The position numbers and the translations under genes were made by a program. This document shows, in pieces, positions 16,720 through 25,144 of a stretch of 64,000 nt of DNA. Source of the stretch: Curtobacterium sp. MCJR17_020 (GTDB lineage Bacteria > Actinomycetota > Actinomycetes > Actinomycetales > Microbacteriaceae); the NCBI RefSeq assembly GCF_003234365.2, contig NZ_CP126260.1:806001-870000 (forward strand), written 5' to 3'. A model generated the notes under the pieces. It was not told where the DNA came from. It was given only the letters and a program-made list of their open reading frames with translations, and made no database searches. Within the stretch, counting starts at the first letter, position 1. Every line of letters begins with the position of its first letter.

Positions 16720-17907
16720 ATGCGCACCACCTCCCGCCTCGGCGTCGCCACCGCTGCCCTCGCCGCCACCGCCATCGCCCTCACCGGCTGTGCGGCGGGG
16801 TCGTCCGGCAGCACCGAGACGACCGCCGCGACCTCGTCGACCGCCTCCGGGCCGAAGGTCGACCTCTCCGGCACGTGCCCCGCGACGGTCGTCGTCCAGA
16901 CCGACTGGAACCCCGAGGGCGAGCACGGCCACCTCTACCAGATGCTCGGCCCGAACCCGGTGATCGACTCCTCCGGCAAGACCGTCACCGGCGACCTGTA
17001 CGCCAACGGCAAGAGCACCGGCGTCAAGCTCGAGATCCGTGCCGGCGGCCCGGCGATCGGGTACACCAAGGTCGCGTCGCAGATGTACCAGGACAAGGAC
17101 ATCACCCTCGGGTACATGTCCACGGACGAGCAGGTGCAGTTCTCCGGCAAGCTGCCCACCACGGCGGTGTTCGCCGAGAACGACCAGTCCCCGATGTCGA
17201 TCATGTGGGACCCGAAGACGTACCCGGAGGTCGACAGCATCAAGAGCCTCGGCACGGCCCTCGAGAAGGACGGCGGCGTCGTCCGCTACTTCAGCGATGC
17301 CGCGTACATGACCTACCTCGAGCAGTCCGGCATCCTGCCGAAGAAGGTCCTCGACGGCAGCTACGACGGCACCCCGTCGAAGTTCGTGTCCGCGGGCGGC
17401 AAGGACGCGCAGCAGGGCTTCGCGACCGCCGAGCCGTACATCTACCAGAACCAGGTCGCGGCCTGGGGCAAGAAGGTCGACTACGCGCTCGTCTCGAGCA
17501 CGGGATGGAACCCCTACCCCGAGGCGATGTCGGTCCGCACCGGCGACCTGGAGAAGCTCGAGCCGTGCTTGCAGAAGCTCGTGCCCGTGATGCAGCAGGC
17601 CGACGTGGACTACCTGAAGTCCCCGGGCGCCACGAACGACCTCATCACGAAGCTCGTGCAGCAGTACAACAACGGCTGGACCTACGACTCGAAGGTCGGC
17701 GCGTTCGCCGCGGCCCAGATGGTGGAGCTCGGCCTCGCGAAGGACACCGACGGCTACATCGGATCGATGGACGAGCAGCGCATGCAGGACTTCATCGCCA
17801 AGGCGACTCCTGTCTTCGCCGACACCGGTGACGTCAAGAGCGGCCTGAAGCCCTCCGACCTGTACACGAACGAGTTCCTCGACAAGTCCATCGGTCTGGG
17901 TTCCTGA
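16720..17907 (+). CDS. ABC importer substrate-binding lipoprotein (NMT1/SsuA-like)
   Basis: 395 residues. Lipoprotein signal with Cys 24 in AIALTGCAAG, then a Ser/Thr-rich linker and a binding domain beginning CPATVVVQTDWNPEGEHGHLY, the opening of NMT1/thiamine-precursor-type binding proteins (a strand, then W.PE..H). Such proteins bind pyrimidine or aromatic ligands among others. Two Cys residues (C at about 50 and in PCLQKL) could form a disulfide. It follows the permease by 75 bp and precedes a GGGAGGC-type hairpin, which may reduce transcription into the next genes. The ligand is unknown; the neighbours argue for an N-containing heterocycle. Confidence 0.9.
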   Translation: MRTTSRLGVATAALAATAIALTGCAAGSSGSTETTAATSSTASGPKVDLSGTCPATVVVQTDWNPEGEHGHLYQMLGPNPVIDSSGKTVTGDLYANGKSTGVKLEIRAGGPAIGYTKVASQMYQDKDITLGYMSTDEQVQFSGKLPTTAVFAENDQSPMSIMWDPKTYPEVDSIKSLGTALEKDGGVVRYFSDAAYMTYLEQSGILPKKVLDGSYDGTPSKFVSAGGKDAQQGFATAEPYIYQNQVAAWGKKVDYALVSSTGWNPYPEAMSVRTGDLEKLEPCLQKLVPVMQQADVDYLKSPGATNDLITKLVQQYNNGWTYDSKVGAFAAAQMVELGLAKDTDGYIGSMDEQRMQDFIAKATPVFADTGDVKSGLKPSDLYTNEFLDKSIGLGS

Positions 17908-17949
17908 CACCGGTCGGCTCCCGTCGCCCGGAAGCCGGCCAACAAGCGG

Positions 17950-17988
17950 ACGGGAGGCGCGGTGCCACGCCGCCCCGCGCCTCTCCCC
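17950..17988. terminator. GGGAGGC-family hairpin after the binding-protein gene
   Basis: GAGGCGCGG (17954-17962) pairs with CCGCGCCTC (17975-17983) around a 12-base loop, with three more outer G-C pairs across a one-base bulge. It is the most divergent member of a hairpin family seen at four other gene ends. No U-run follows. It may be a partial terminator inside the operon; the rest of 17908-18084 holds a further GC-rich repeat and the CAGGAGTG ribosome site of the next gene. Confidence 0.55.
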
Positions 17989-18084
17989 ACCGGCACGGCC
18001 GGTCCGCCGCTGGCGCGTCGCACCGGAACCGGCGGCGTGGGCCCAGTCCGTCGTCCCCGCACCACCCACCCACCAGGAGTGAGC

Positions 18085-19449
18085 ATGACCACCGTCACCC
18101 CCACCTCCGTCGAGGCGCTGCGCGCCGAGCTCGTCGCACTGCTCGGTGAGCGCGGCGTGAGCGCCGACGAACGCACGCGGGCCCGCGCCTCCGTCGACGA
18201 GGCCACCATGAGCCCCATCCTCAGCGAACAGCTGCCCCTCGGCCTCGCCGACCTCGTCGCGTCGCCGGCCACCGCCGACGACATCGCCGCCACCCTGCAG
18301 GCCGCGGTCCGACACGGCGTCCCCGTCACCACCCGCGGGAAGGGCACCGGCAACTACGGCCAGGGCATCCCGCTGCACGGCGGCCTGGTCCTCGACACCT
18401 CGCGGGCACGCGCCGTCGTCGAGGTCGGCGACGGCTGGATCACCGCCGAGGCCGGCGCGTCCATGGTCGCCCTGGAGCAGGCGGCCGCCGCCACGGGCCA
18501 GCAGCTCTGGATGTACCCGTCCACCGCGCAGTCGACCATCGGCGGCTTCCTGTCCGGCGGTTCCGGCGGGACCGGGTCGATCGCGCACGGGTCGAACTGG
18601 CAGGGCTCCGTCACGGCGCTCGACGTCGCGCTCCCCGGCGCCGACGAGCTGCTGCACGTCGAGGGCGACGAGGCGCAGCCGTTCGTGCACACCTACGGCA
18701 CCGCCGGCGTCATCGCCCGCGCCACCGTCCGGCTCGAGCCGCTGCAGGAGTGGCGCGCCGTCTACGCGGCGTTCCCCACCTTCGAGGACGCGCTCGTCGC
18801 GGTCCGCACGCTGCGCGGACTCCACCCGGTTCCGCGGCTCGTGAGCGCCGACCGCGCCGAGATCGCCGCGACGCTGCCGTCCGACCTGGCCGTCCCCGAC
18901 GACCGGGCGAGCCTGCGAGCGATCATCGACGACGTCGTGCTCGACGAGGCCCGGGCACGCATCGAAGCCGCCGGCGGTGAGGTCCTGGACATCCGCGAGG
19001 GGCTGCAGCAGACCACGAAGGTGTCGATGCTGTCGTACAACCACCCGATCTGGTGGCTGAAGCGGAACACGAGCGACACCGAGTACTTCCACGTCGAGGT
19101 CGGCGGTGAGGCGCTCATCGACCGGATCGCCGAGGTCGAAGCCGTCTACCCCGGTGGCATGCTCCACATCGAGGCCGCGCACGTCGGACCGATCGGGATG
19201 CTCACCGCGCCGTACACCGGGGCCGAGGACGTCTACGCCGGCTACCCGGTGCTCCGCGAACTCGGCGTCCGGGTGCACAGCCCGCACCAGTACTACGTCG
19301 ACCACGGCGTCGAGGAGCTCGTGGCGCTGAAGCAGCGCACCGACCCCGCGGGGCTGCTCAACCCCGGGCACGTCATCGACCCGTCGCTCGTGGTCAGCGG
19401 TGGCTCCACCGCGTCCGCGCAGCCCGTCGTCCCGGGGTTCGGCAAGTGA
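18085..19449 (+). CDS. FAD-linked oxidase (PCMH-type FAD-binding)
   Basis: 454 residues. The N-terminal half is a PCMH FAD domain: PVTTRGKGTGNYGQGIPLHGGLVLD near 88-112 (FAD pyrophosphate loop), AGASMVALEQ, YPSTAQSTIGGFLSGGSGGTGS near 150-170 and AGVIARATVRLEP near 215. The C-terminal half ends in a conserved GLLNPGHVID, usual for GlcD-like oxidases. These enzymes oxidise hydroxy-acids, amines or ring carbons. Ribosome site CAGGAGTGAGC supports the ATG. Stop overlaps the creatininase-family start by GTGA. Substrate not recognisable; with its neighbours it probably acts on an imported N-compound. Confidence 0.85.
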   Translation: MTTVTPTSVEALRAELVALLGERGVSADERTRARASVDEATMSPILSEQLPLGLADLVASPATADDIAATLQAAVRHGVPVTTRGKGTGNYGQGIPLHGGLVLDTSRARAVVEVGDGWITAEAGASMVALEQAAAATGQQLWMYPSTAQSTIGGFLSGGSGGTGSIAHGSNWQGSVTALDVALPGADELLHVEGDEAQPFVHTYGTAGVIARATVRLEPLQEWRAVYAAFPTFEDALVAVRTLRGLHPVPRLVSADRAEIAATLPSDLAVPDDRASLRAIIDDVVLDEARARIEAAGGEVLDIREGLQQTTKVSMLSYNHPIWWLKRNTSDTEYFHVEVGGEALIDRIAEVEAVYPGGMLHIEAAHVGPIGMLTAPYTGAEDVYAGYPVLRELGVRVHSPHQYYVDHGVEELVALKQRTDPAGLLNPGHVIDPSLVVSGGSTASAQPVVPGFGK

Positions 19450-20357
19450 GCGCCGGGGTCGGCACGGTCCGCTCGCGTCGGCTCGCGGAGCTGTCCGGTC
19501 CGGCCGTCGCTGCGGGCTTCGGGCCGGACACGATCGTCGTGCAGCCCACCGGCGCCGTCGAGCACCACGGCCCGCACCTGCCGCTCCTGACCGACCACCT
19601 GCTCGCCGAGCACATCGGTGGGGCGGCTGTCGAGCAGGCGGCCGCCGAGGGGCTGGACGTCTGGCAGCTCCCGACGCTGTCGTTCACGAAGTCCGACGAG
19701 CACAGCTGGGCGCCCGGCACGGTGTGGCTCGACAGCGACACGATGTTCGACACCGCCGTGCAGATCGGTCGCGCGGTCGCCCTCACCGGTGCCGGCACCC
19801 TGGTGTTCGCCAACGGGCACGGCGGCAACGTCGCCCTGCTGCAGGTCGCCCTGCGTGAGATCCGGAAGCGCTACGGGTTGAAGACCTTCCTCATGCCGAC
19901 CCTCGCCCGCGTCCCCGGCCCGGACGGCGAGGACGCGGACGAGCTCGGGCTGGGGATCCACGGCGGCGCGGCGGAGACGTCGATGATCCTGCACCTGCGC
20001 CCCGACCTGGTCGACATGTCGCTCGCGGAACGCTGGGTGCCGGAGCACATCGCCGGCTTCGAGAAGATCGCGTTCAACGGCGGCCCGGTGTCGTTCGGGT
20101 GGTTGTCCGACGACTTCGGGACCCCCGGGGTCGTCGGCGATGCCAGCAGGGCGACGGCGTCGTACGGTGCCGTCCTGTGGGAGCACTCCGTCGCCGAGGC
20201 CGTGACGTCGCTGCACGAGATCGCACGGTTCGACCCGGCGGTGAGCCGTCCGGCGGTGGCCCGTCCGGCGGTGGCCCGTCCGTCGACCGCGCTCGGCGGG
20301 GCCCCCGTCGACACTCCGGTCGCCGAGAGCCCGGTCGCCGACGCTGCGGTCTCGTGA
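19446..20357 (+). CDS. creatininase-family amidohydrolase
   Basis: 303 residues. Metal-site signature VVQPTGAVEHHGPHLPLLTDH (near 30-50), then FANGHGGNVALLQ (near 118-130) and IHGGAAETSMIL (near 178), the three blocks of creatininase (Glu, His, Asp ligands to two divalent metals). Family members open cyclic amides or cleave C-N bonds, for example creatinine and formamido-pyrimidines. The C terminus past about residue 262 is a low-complexity tail with a 15-bp unit repeated (RPAVA RPAVA RPS), outside the usual fold. Coupled to genes on both sides by GTGA overlaps. Confidence 0.88.
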   Translation: MSAGVGTVRSRRLAELSGPAVAAGFGPDTIVVQPTGAVEHHGPHLPLLTDHLLAEHIGGAAVEQAAAEGLDVWQLPTLSFTKSDEHSWAPGTVWLDSDTMFDTAVQIGRAVALTGAGTLVFANGHGGNVALLQVALREIRKRYGLKTFLMPTLARVPGPDGEDADELGLGIHGGAAETSMILHLRPDLVDMSLAERWVPEHIAGFEKIAFNGGPVSFGWLSDDFGTPGVVGDASRATASYGAVLWEHSVAEAVTSLHEIARFDPAVSRPAVARPAVARPSTALGGAPVDTPVAESPVADAAVS

Positions 20358-21004
20358 CCGTGCCGCGCGGGGTGGGCGTGTCCGACCCGGGCACGCCCGC
20401 CCCGGCGTCCGACGGCGTCGACGATGCGTCCGTGCCGACGGACCCGTTGACCCTCGCGGCATCGTGGCTCCCCGCGGCGGCTGACGCCCCGGGTCCGACC
20501 ATGACCCTCTCGACCGTCGGGCTCGACGGCTACCCTGACGCCCGGACGGTCCTGCTCTCGCTGTTCGACGGGGAACGTCTGCACTTCCACACCGACTCGC
20601 GGAGCCGGAAGGCCGCCGAACTCGCGGCGGTGCCCCGTGCCGCGGTGACCCTGCACTGGCCCGAGGCCGCGCGCCAGCTCGTCGTGGTCGGCGACGTGGC
20701 GCCCGTCTCCGACCAGGAGGCGCGTTCGGCCTACGCGGCCAGGACGCCGTACCTGCAGGCCCTCGCGTGGGTCAACGACCACGCGTCCGCCGCGGACACA
20801 CCGGCTCGGCGCCGCGAGGCCTGGGCGGCGTTCGTCCGCGAACGGGCGGGCACGGACCTCGAGCCGCCGAGCACGTGGGCGGGGTTCGCACTCACACCGG
20901 TGCGGATGGTGTTCTGGCGCGGGGCGACGGACGCGGCGAGCAACCGGCTCGCCTACCATCGGCGCGCGGACGGGTCGTGGTCGCGGGAGTCCTGGCCGGG
21001 GTGA
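20354..21004 (+). CDS. pyridoxamine 5'-phosphate oxidase-like flavoprotein
   Basis: 216 residues with the split-barrel FMN-binding signs of the PdxH/PNPOx family: MTLSTVGLDGYPDARTVLL (near 50-68), FHTDSRSRKAAEL (near 77-90) and VTLHWPEAARQLVV. The C-terminal dimerisation part (PSTWAGFALTPVRMVFWRGA) matches PdxH, including the W-x-G-F stretch, but a vitamin B6 enzyme inside a catabolic operon is unexpected. It could be an FMN-dependent oxidase or reductase for the pathway. GTG 20354 overlaps the preceding stop. Last gene of the operon; a very strong hairpin follows. Confidence 0.82.
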   Translation: MTVPRGVGVSDPGTPAPASDGVDDASVPTDPLTLAASWLPAAADAPGPTMTLSTVGLDGYPDARTVLLSLFDGERLHFHTDSRSRKAAELAAVPRAAVTLHWPEAARQLVVVGDVAPVSDQEARSAYAARTPYLQALAWVNDHASAADTPARRREAWAAFVRERAGTDLEPPSTWAGFALTPVRMVFWRGATDAASNRLAYHRRADGSWSRESWPG

Positions 21005-21040
21005 CCCCGTGCCGGGGCCGCGCCCTGGTCGTGGGGGAAG

Positions 21041-21086
21041 GCGGACGGGAGGCCCGTGGCGGCGTCGCCACGGGCCTCCCGTCCGT
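21041..21086. terminator. bidirectional terminator, GGACGGGAGGC family
   Basis: An 18-bp perfect stem, GGACGGGAGGCCCGTGGC (21043-21060) with its complement (21067-21084), closes a 6-base loop and extends by one inner and up to two outer pairs. It separates the + strand importer operon from the convergent thu-like operon. Confidence 0.85.
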
Positions 21087-21160
21087 CCTCGGTCGCGTCC
21101 ACCGCACGCGCCGCGCCCGACAGGAGCGGTCGCGGTCCCGCGACTCGCCGCTCACGTCCG

Positions 21161-21218
21161 CCGAGGTTCCGATCGGGAGCCTGACGGCCGCCGACATGCC
21201 GAGATCTCGGAACCTCGG
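21161..21218. repeat. inverted repeat CCGAGGTTCCGA, 34-bp spacer
   Basis: CCGAGGTTCCGA (21161-21172) and TCGGAACCTCGG (21207-21218) are perfect complements. It lies between the terminator at 21041 and the end of the minus-strand dehydrogenase, so it may be the terminator of that operon or a DNA-binding site. The remaining bases of 21087-21255 show nothing else. Confidence 0.5.
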
Positions 21219-21255
21219 GGGAACACGCGCGGGGGTGCCGGGCGGGTCGTGCGCC

Positions 21256-22359
21256 CTACGACGTGGGGACGGACGCACTCAGCGCACTGCGCACCGAGCC
21301 CCACGCGGCCAGGCGGTCGCGGACCGCGTCGTGCCGCTCGGCGGCGAGTGCCTCGGCGTGCGCGCGCTGGAGCACCTCGTCGATGACGATGCGCTGCCCG
21401 GTGCGGGTCGACGCGATCGCCGCCTCGACCATCGCGAGGCTCATGACGTTGCCGTGCACCTCGCCGTCCGGGGTCTCGCCGGAACGCACGGCGTGCACGA
21501 AGGACGTCAGCGCCCCGGCGATCTCGTGCCCCACGCTGGCAGCGGCCGACGGCGCACCGGCGGTGCCGTCGAGGTCGCTGGACGGGTCGTGGTCGCCGTC
21601 CCACAGCGCCGTGCCGGCGGCACCCGAGGCCCGCCAGTCGCCGTTCCACGAGGTCTCGGCGCCCGGTGCGCACCACGAGCCGTCGTACACGTACCGGACG
21701 TCGTCCTCGAAGGCGAAGACCGCTGCCGCCGCCGCGTCGCCGCGGTACCAGGACCACGACGGGTTCCACGACTCGCAGTACACCGACACCGGGTCGCGTT
21801 CGAGCACGTAGCGGGCGGAGTCGAACGCGTGGATCGCCATGTCGAGCAGCAGGACGTCGTCCATCTGCTCGCGGAAGCCACCGAAGTGCGGGGCCTTGGC
21901 GAACCGGGTGCCCAGGCCGCCGATCGCGCCCAGGCCGCGCACGTGCTGGCGGAACGCGACGAGCTGGTCGTTGTAGCGCCGCGACTGCGACACCATGAAC
22001 AGCTTGCCGGTGGCCTCGGCTGCCGCGGCGAGCGACAGTGCTTCGGCGACGGTCTGCGCTGCGGGCTTCTCGCCGAGCACGGGGAGCCCGGCGTGCAGGG
22101 CCTGCAGCGTGACGGGGTGGTGCGCGACCGGGACGGTGATGTCGAGCACCGCCTGTGCGCCGGTCTCGGCGGCGAGCACGGTCAGGTCGGTGCCGACGGG
22201 GATGCTCGGATCGCCGGCGTGTTCGGCACCGGCCCGCGCGGCGTCGAGGTCGAGGTCGACGATGCCGACCAGCTCGACGTCGGGGTCGGCGGCGACGGTG
22301 CTGAGCCAGGCCCGACCCATGCCCCCGGCGCCGACCTGCAGGACGCGGAGCGCGGTCAC
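21256..22359 (-). CDS. Gfo/Idh/MocA family sugar dehydrogenase (thu-like operon)
   Basis: 367 residues. Rossmann NAD(P) motif QVGAGGMGRAW (7-17), then VLGEKPAAQT (EKP, near 95) and the conserved region HFGGFREQMDDVLLLDMAIHAFD around 160-185 carrying the catalytic Asp/His pair. Family members oxidise sugars, often at C3 when paired with ThuA/ThuB-type proteins. GTG 22359 overlaps the ThuA stop by GTGA and it closes the five-gene operon. Trehalose-like or other disaccharides are plausible substrates by analogy with rhizobial thuAB; this is inference. Confidence 0.9.
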   Translation of the reverse strand: MTALRVLQVGAGGMGRAWLSTVAADPDVELVGIVDLDLDAARAGAEHAGDPSIPVGTDLTVLAAETGAQAVLDITVPVAHHPVTLQALHAGLPVLGEKPAAQTVAEALSLAAAAEATGKLFMVSQSRRYNDQLVAFRQHVRGLGAIGGLGTRFAKAPHFGGFREQMDDVLLLDMAIHAFDSARYVLERDPVSVYCESWNPSWSWYRGDAAAAAVFAFEDDVRYVYDGSWCAPGAETSWNGDWRASGAAGTALWDGDHDPSSDLDGTAGAPSAAASVGHEIAGALTSFVHAVRSGETPDGEVHGNVMSLAMVEAAIASTRTGQRIVIDEVLQRAHAEALAAERHDAVRDRLAAWGSVRSALSASVPTS

Positions 22360-23201
22360 GCCTGCGCTCCGGCGTGGTCGTCGACAGGGGCGTCGCCGAC
22401 GGGGGCGTCGTTGTCCGGAGCGTCGTCGACGGGCGCGTCGTCGAACGGACCGCGGTAGTGCTGGCCCTCGAAGTACTCGCCCAGGTCGTACCGGCGGAGC
22501 GTGGGGATCTCGCGCTCGCGCTCCGGCCGCGCCCACTCGGTCGCGTTCGCGATCACGCGGCGGACGTCCTTGTGGTGGTACACGGGGAAGTCCTGGTCGC
22601 CGGGCGAGAAGTAGAAGATCTTCCCCAGGCCGCGGCGGTAGGTCATGCCGCTCCGGAACACCTCGCCGCCGGTGAAGCCCGAGATGAAGACGAGCTCGTC
22701 AGGGGTCGGCACGTCGAAGTACTCGCCGTACATCTCCTGCTCGGGGATGACGATCGGGTTCGGGACACCGCGGGTGATCGGGTGCTGCGGGTTGACGGTC
22801 CAGACGAGTTCCTGGTCGTGCTCGCTCCGCCAGCGCAGCGTGCACGTGGTGCCCATCAGCTTGCCGAAGATCTTCGACCAGTGGCCGGAGTGCAGCACGA
22901 CCAGGCCCATGCCGGACAGGACGTGCTTGTGCACTCGGTCGACCACGGCGTCGTCGACGTCTTGGTGCGCGGCGTGCCCCCACCAGGTCAGGACGTCCGT
23001 CGCGGCCAGGACCTCGTCGGTCAGGCCGTGCTCGGGCTCCTGCATGGTGGCGGTCCGGACGACGGCCTCGGGGAGGTTCTCGCGGATGCCGTCGGCGATC
23101 GTGCCGTGCATGCCGTCGGGGTACCGCTCGGCGACGTGCTGCTCGACCTGCTCGTGGACGTTCTCGCCCCAGACGGTGATGCGCAGCGGGGTGGTGGTCA
23201 T
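22356..23201 (-). CDS. ThuA-domain protein (trehalose-utilisation family)
   Basis: 281 residues of the glutamine-amidotransferase-like ThuA fold: ITVWGENVHEQ (7-17), DVLTWWGHAAHQDVDD, GMGLVVLHSGHWSK (near 110) and GLGKIFYFSPGDQDFPVYHH (near 210). ThuA works with a Gfo/Idh/MocA protein in the conversion of trehalose and related disaccharides to 3-keto forms. Residues after about 253 form an acidic tail of imperfect DDAPV repeats (DDAPVDDAPDNDAPVGDAPV), absent from the core fold. Ribosome site GAAAGG before ATG 23201. Directly downstream of a CUT1 importer. Confidence 0.9.
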   Translation of the reverse strand: MTTTPLRITVWGENVHEQVEQHVAERYPDGMHGTIADGIRENLPEAVVRTATMQEPEHGLTDEVLAATDVLTWWGHAAHQDVDDAVVDRVHKHVLSGMGLVVLHSGHWSKIFGKLMGTTCTLRWRSEHDQELVWTVNPQHPITRGVPNPIVIPEQEMYGEYFDVPTPDELVFISGFTGGEVFRSGMTYRRGLGKIFYFSPGDQDFPVYHHKDVRRVIANATEWARPEREREIPTLRRYDLGEYFEGQHYRGPFDDAPVDDAPDNDAPVGDAPVDDHAGAQA

Positions 23202-23248
23202 GGTGTGCCTTTCAGACGGTGGTACGTGGTGGCGTCGGTCCGGGGCCG

Positions 23249-24139
23249 TCACTTGACGGCACCGCCGAGGGCACCAGCGGAGATGTACTTCTGCGCGAAG
23301 ATCAGCAGGACGGCAGCGGGCAGGGACGCCAGCACCGAGGTCGCCATGACGGGTCCCCAGTCGGTGACGTTCGAGCCGATGTAGTTGTAGATGCCGAGCG
23401 TGATCGGTCGCACCGCGGTCGTCGACGTCAGGGTCAGTGCGATGAGGAAGTCACCCCACGCGCCGAGGAACGTGAAGAGCGCCGCGGTGACGATGGCGTT
23501 CCGGCTGATCGGCACGACGATCGACACGAACGCCCGGAAGTCGCTGGCGCCGTCGACCAGTGCGGCCTCGACCAGGCTCGGCGGGATCGACTCCATGAAC
23601 GCCCGCATGAGCAGGATGGCGAACGGCACCTGGACCGCGCTGTCGGCCAGGATCAGCCCGACGTAGCTGTTGAGCAGCCCGATGTTGTTGAACAGCGTGT
23701 ACAGGGCATTCGCGATGACGATCGCCGGGATCATCTGGGTGATCAGCAGCACGAGCAGGAACACCCGGCCGCCGCGCATCCGGAACCGGGCCAGCCCGTA
23801 GGCGGCCGGCGTCGCGATGGCCAGCGTCAGCAGGACGGTTCCGAGGCCGATGATCATGCTCGACAGGAAGTTCTGCCCCTGCTGGGCGAACGCCGCCTCG
23901 TACCCGGCGAAGGTGGGCGAGAACGGGAACCACGTCGCCGTGGCGGCCCCGGACGTCGCCTGCAGGCTGGTGTTCACCATCCAGTAGACGGGGAACACCA
24001 TGATCGCGAGGAACACGCACCCGAGGATCGTGAACGGGATGCCCTTGGCGGAACCGCGCGGGCGGGGTGCCCGGGTGGTCCGCTTGGTCGTGATCGCGCG
24101 GGTGGCGGTGACGGTCTGGTTCGCGAGTCCGACGCTCAT
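23249..24139 (-). CDS. sugar ABC permease, CUT1 family (MalG-like)
   Basis: 296 residues with six predicted helices; first helix FTILGCVFLAIMVFPVYW near 35-55. The EAA loop is ESIPPSLVEAALVDGASDFRAF near 185-205, typical of MalG. A Lys/Arg-rich cytosolic N terminus of about 30 residues precedes it. ATG 24139 overlaps the stop of the MalF-like gene by ATGA. The ThuA gene follows after 47 bp. Confidence 0.95.
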   Translation of the reverse strand: MSVGLANQTVTATRAITTKRTTRAPRPRGSAKGIPFTILGCVFLAIMVFPVYWMVNTSLQATSGAATATWFPFSPTFAGYEAAFAQQGQNFLSSMIIGLGTVLLTLAIATPAAYGLARFRMRGGRVFLLVLLITQMIPAIVIANALYTLFNNIGLLNSYVGLILADSAVQVPFAILLMRAFMESIPPSLVEAALVDGASDFRAFVSIVVPISRNAIVTAALFTFLGAWGDFLIALTLTSTTAVRPITLGIYNYIGSNVTDWGPVMATSVLASLPAAVLLIFAQKYISAGALGGAVK

Positions 24140-25086
24140 TCGTCGACCGCCTTCCGGGAGATCGCGATGTAGACCATCGCGAAGACGAACGAGACGACGA
24201 TGAGCACGTTGCTCACCGCGGCTCCGATGCCGAACTGGAAGTTGATGAACGACTGGTGGTACGCGTTCGTGGCGAGGGTCTGGGTCGAGTTCGCCGGCCC
24301 GCCGCCGGTCAGGCCGAGGATGATGTCCACGACCTTCAACGTGTAGACGACCCCGAGCACGACCACGACGCTGACCACCGACCGGATGCTCGGCCACGTG
24401 ATGTACCAGAACGCCTTGAACCCGGTGGCGCCGTCGAGCGACCCGGCCTCGTAGAGCTCCGGTGGCACGGACTGCAGACCGCTGTACAGGATCGTCGTGT
24501 TGAACGGGATGCCGAGCCACACGTTGACGCCGATCACGGCGATGAGCGCGAGGCTCGGGCTGACCAGCCACGGGACCGGGGCGATGCCCACCAGGCCGAG
24601 GAGCTGGTTGAGTGCCCCGCTGTCCTGGTCGAGCAGCCACTTCCACACCGCGCTCGAGGCGATGAGCGGCAGGAGCCACGGCAGGAGCAGCAGCCCCCGC
24701 AGGAAGCCCGACAGCGGGAAGTGCCGGCGGAAGAACAGCGCGAGGCTCAGCCCGATGACGAACTGCAGGATGATCGAGCCGGCCGTGAACAGGGCGGTGT
24801 TCACGAGGCTCGTCGTGAAGACCGAGCTCTGGAACACCGAGATGTAGTTGCCGAGCCCCACCCAGGGGGCCTCGCCGGTGAAGAAGGTCGCCGTCGTGTA
24901 GTCCTGGAAGGACATGATGATGTTCTTCACCACCGGGTAGCCGAAGAAGACGGCCACGAAGACCGCCGCTGGCACCACGAAGAGCCATCGGGTCACGCCG
25001 GATCGGAACCGGGCTCGTCGTTGCCCGGGTCGGGGTGTCGTCACGGGCGGGATCGTCCGTGGTCGTGTCTGTGTCGAGGCGCTCAC
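24136..25086 (-). CDS. sugar ABC permease, CUT1 family (MalF-like)
   Basis: 316 residues. Cytosolic basic N terminus, then helix 1 (WLFVVPAAVFVAVFFGYPVV, near 34-53), in total six helices, and the EAA loop QSVPPELYEAGSLDGATGFKAF near 210-230. Forms the channel with the MalG-like partner. GTG 25086 has an AAAGGA ribosome site 8 bp upstream. A short hairpin separates it from the binding-protein gene, a common way of making more binding protein than permease. Confidence 0.95.
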   Translation of the reverse strand: MSASTQTRPRTIPPVTTPRPGQRRARFRSGVTRWLFVVPAAVFVAVFFGYPVVKNIIMSFQDYTTATFFTGEAPWVGLGNYISVFQSSVFTTSLVNTALFTAGSIILQFVIGLSLALFFRRHFPLSGFLRGLLLLPWLLPLIASSAVWKWLLDQDSGALNQLLGLVGIAPVPWLVSPSLALIAVIGVNVWLGIPFNTTILYSGLQSVPPELYEAGSLDGATGFKAFWYITWPSIRSVVSVVVVLGVVYTLKVVDIILGLTGGGPANSTQTLATNAYHQSFINFQFGIGAAVSNVLIVVSFVFAMVYIAISRKAVDE

Positions 25087-25112
25087 GCCGGGGTCCTTTC
25101 CTGCACGCCGGA

Positions 25113-25138
25113 GGGAGCCGACCGGTCGGCCGGCTCCC
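25113..25138. terminator. intra-operon hairpin between binding protein and permeases
   Basis: GGGAGCCG (25113-25120) pairs with CGGCTCCC (25131-25138) around ten bases, inside the 58-bp gap of the minus-strand operon. No U-run. Likely an mRNA-stabilising or partial-termination stem that favours binding-protein expression. Confidence 0.5.
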
Positions 25139-25144
25139 CGTGGA

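Noticed and set aside
15250..19371. 1373-codon open frame on the minus strand
   Set aside because: It is antiparallel to the well-supported importer and FAD-oxidase genes, shows only low-complexity Arg/Asp/Gly/Val sequence and no motif; a GC-skew shadow.
18085..19449. cytokinin dehydrogenase identity
   Set aside because: The PCMH FAD domain is shared, but I could not see a cytokinin-binding domain, so a specific name would be a guess.
21161..21218. phage attachment site
   Set aside because: Inverted rather than direct repeats, with no integrase or tRNA gene nearby.
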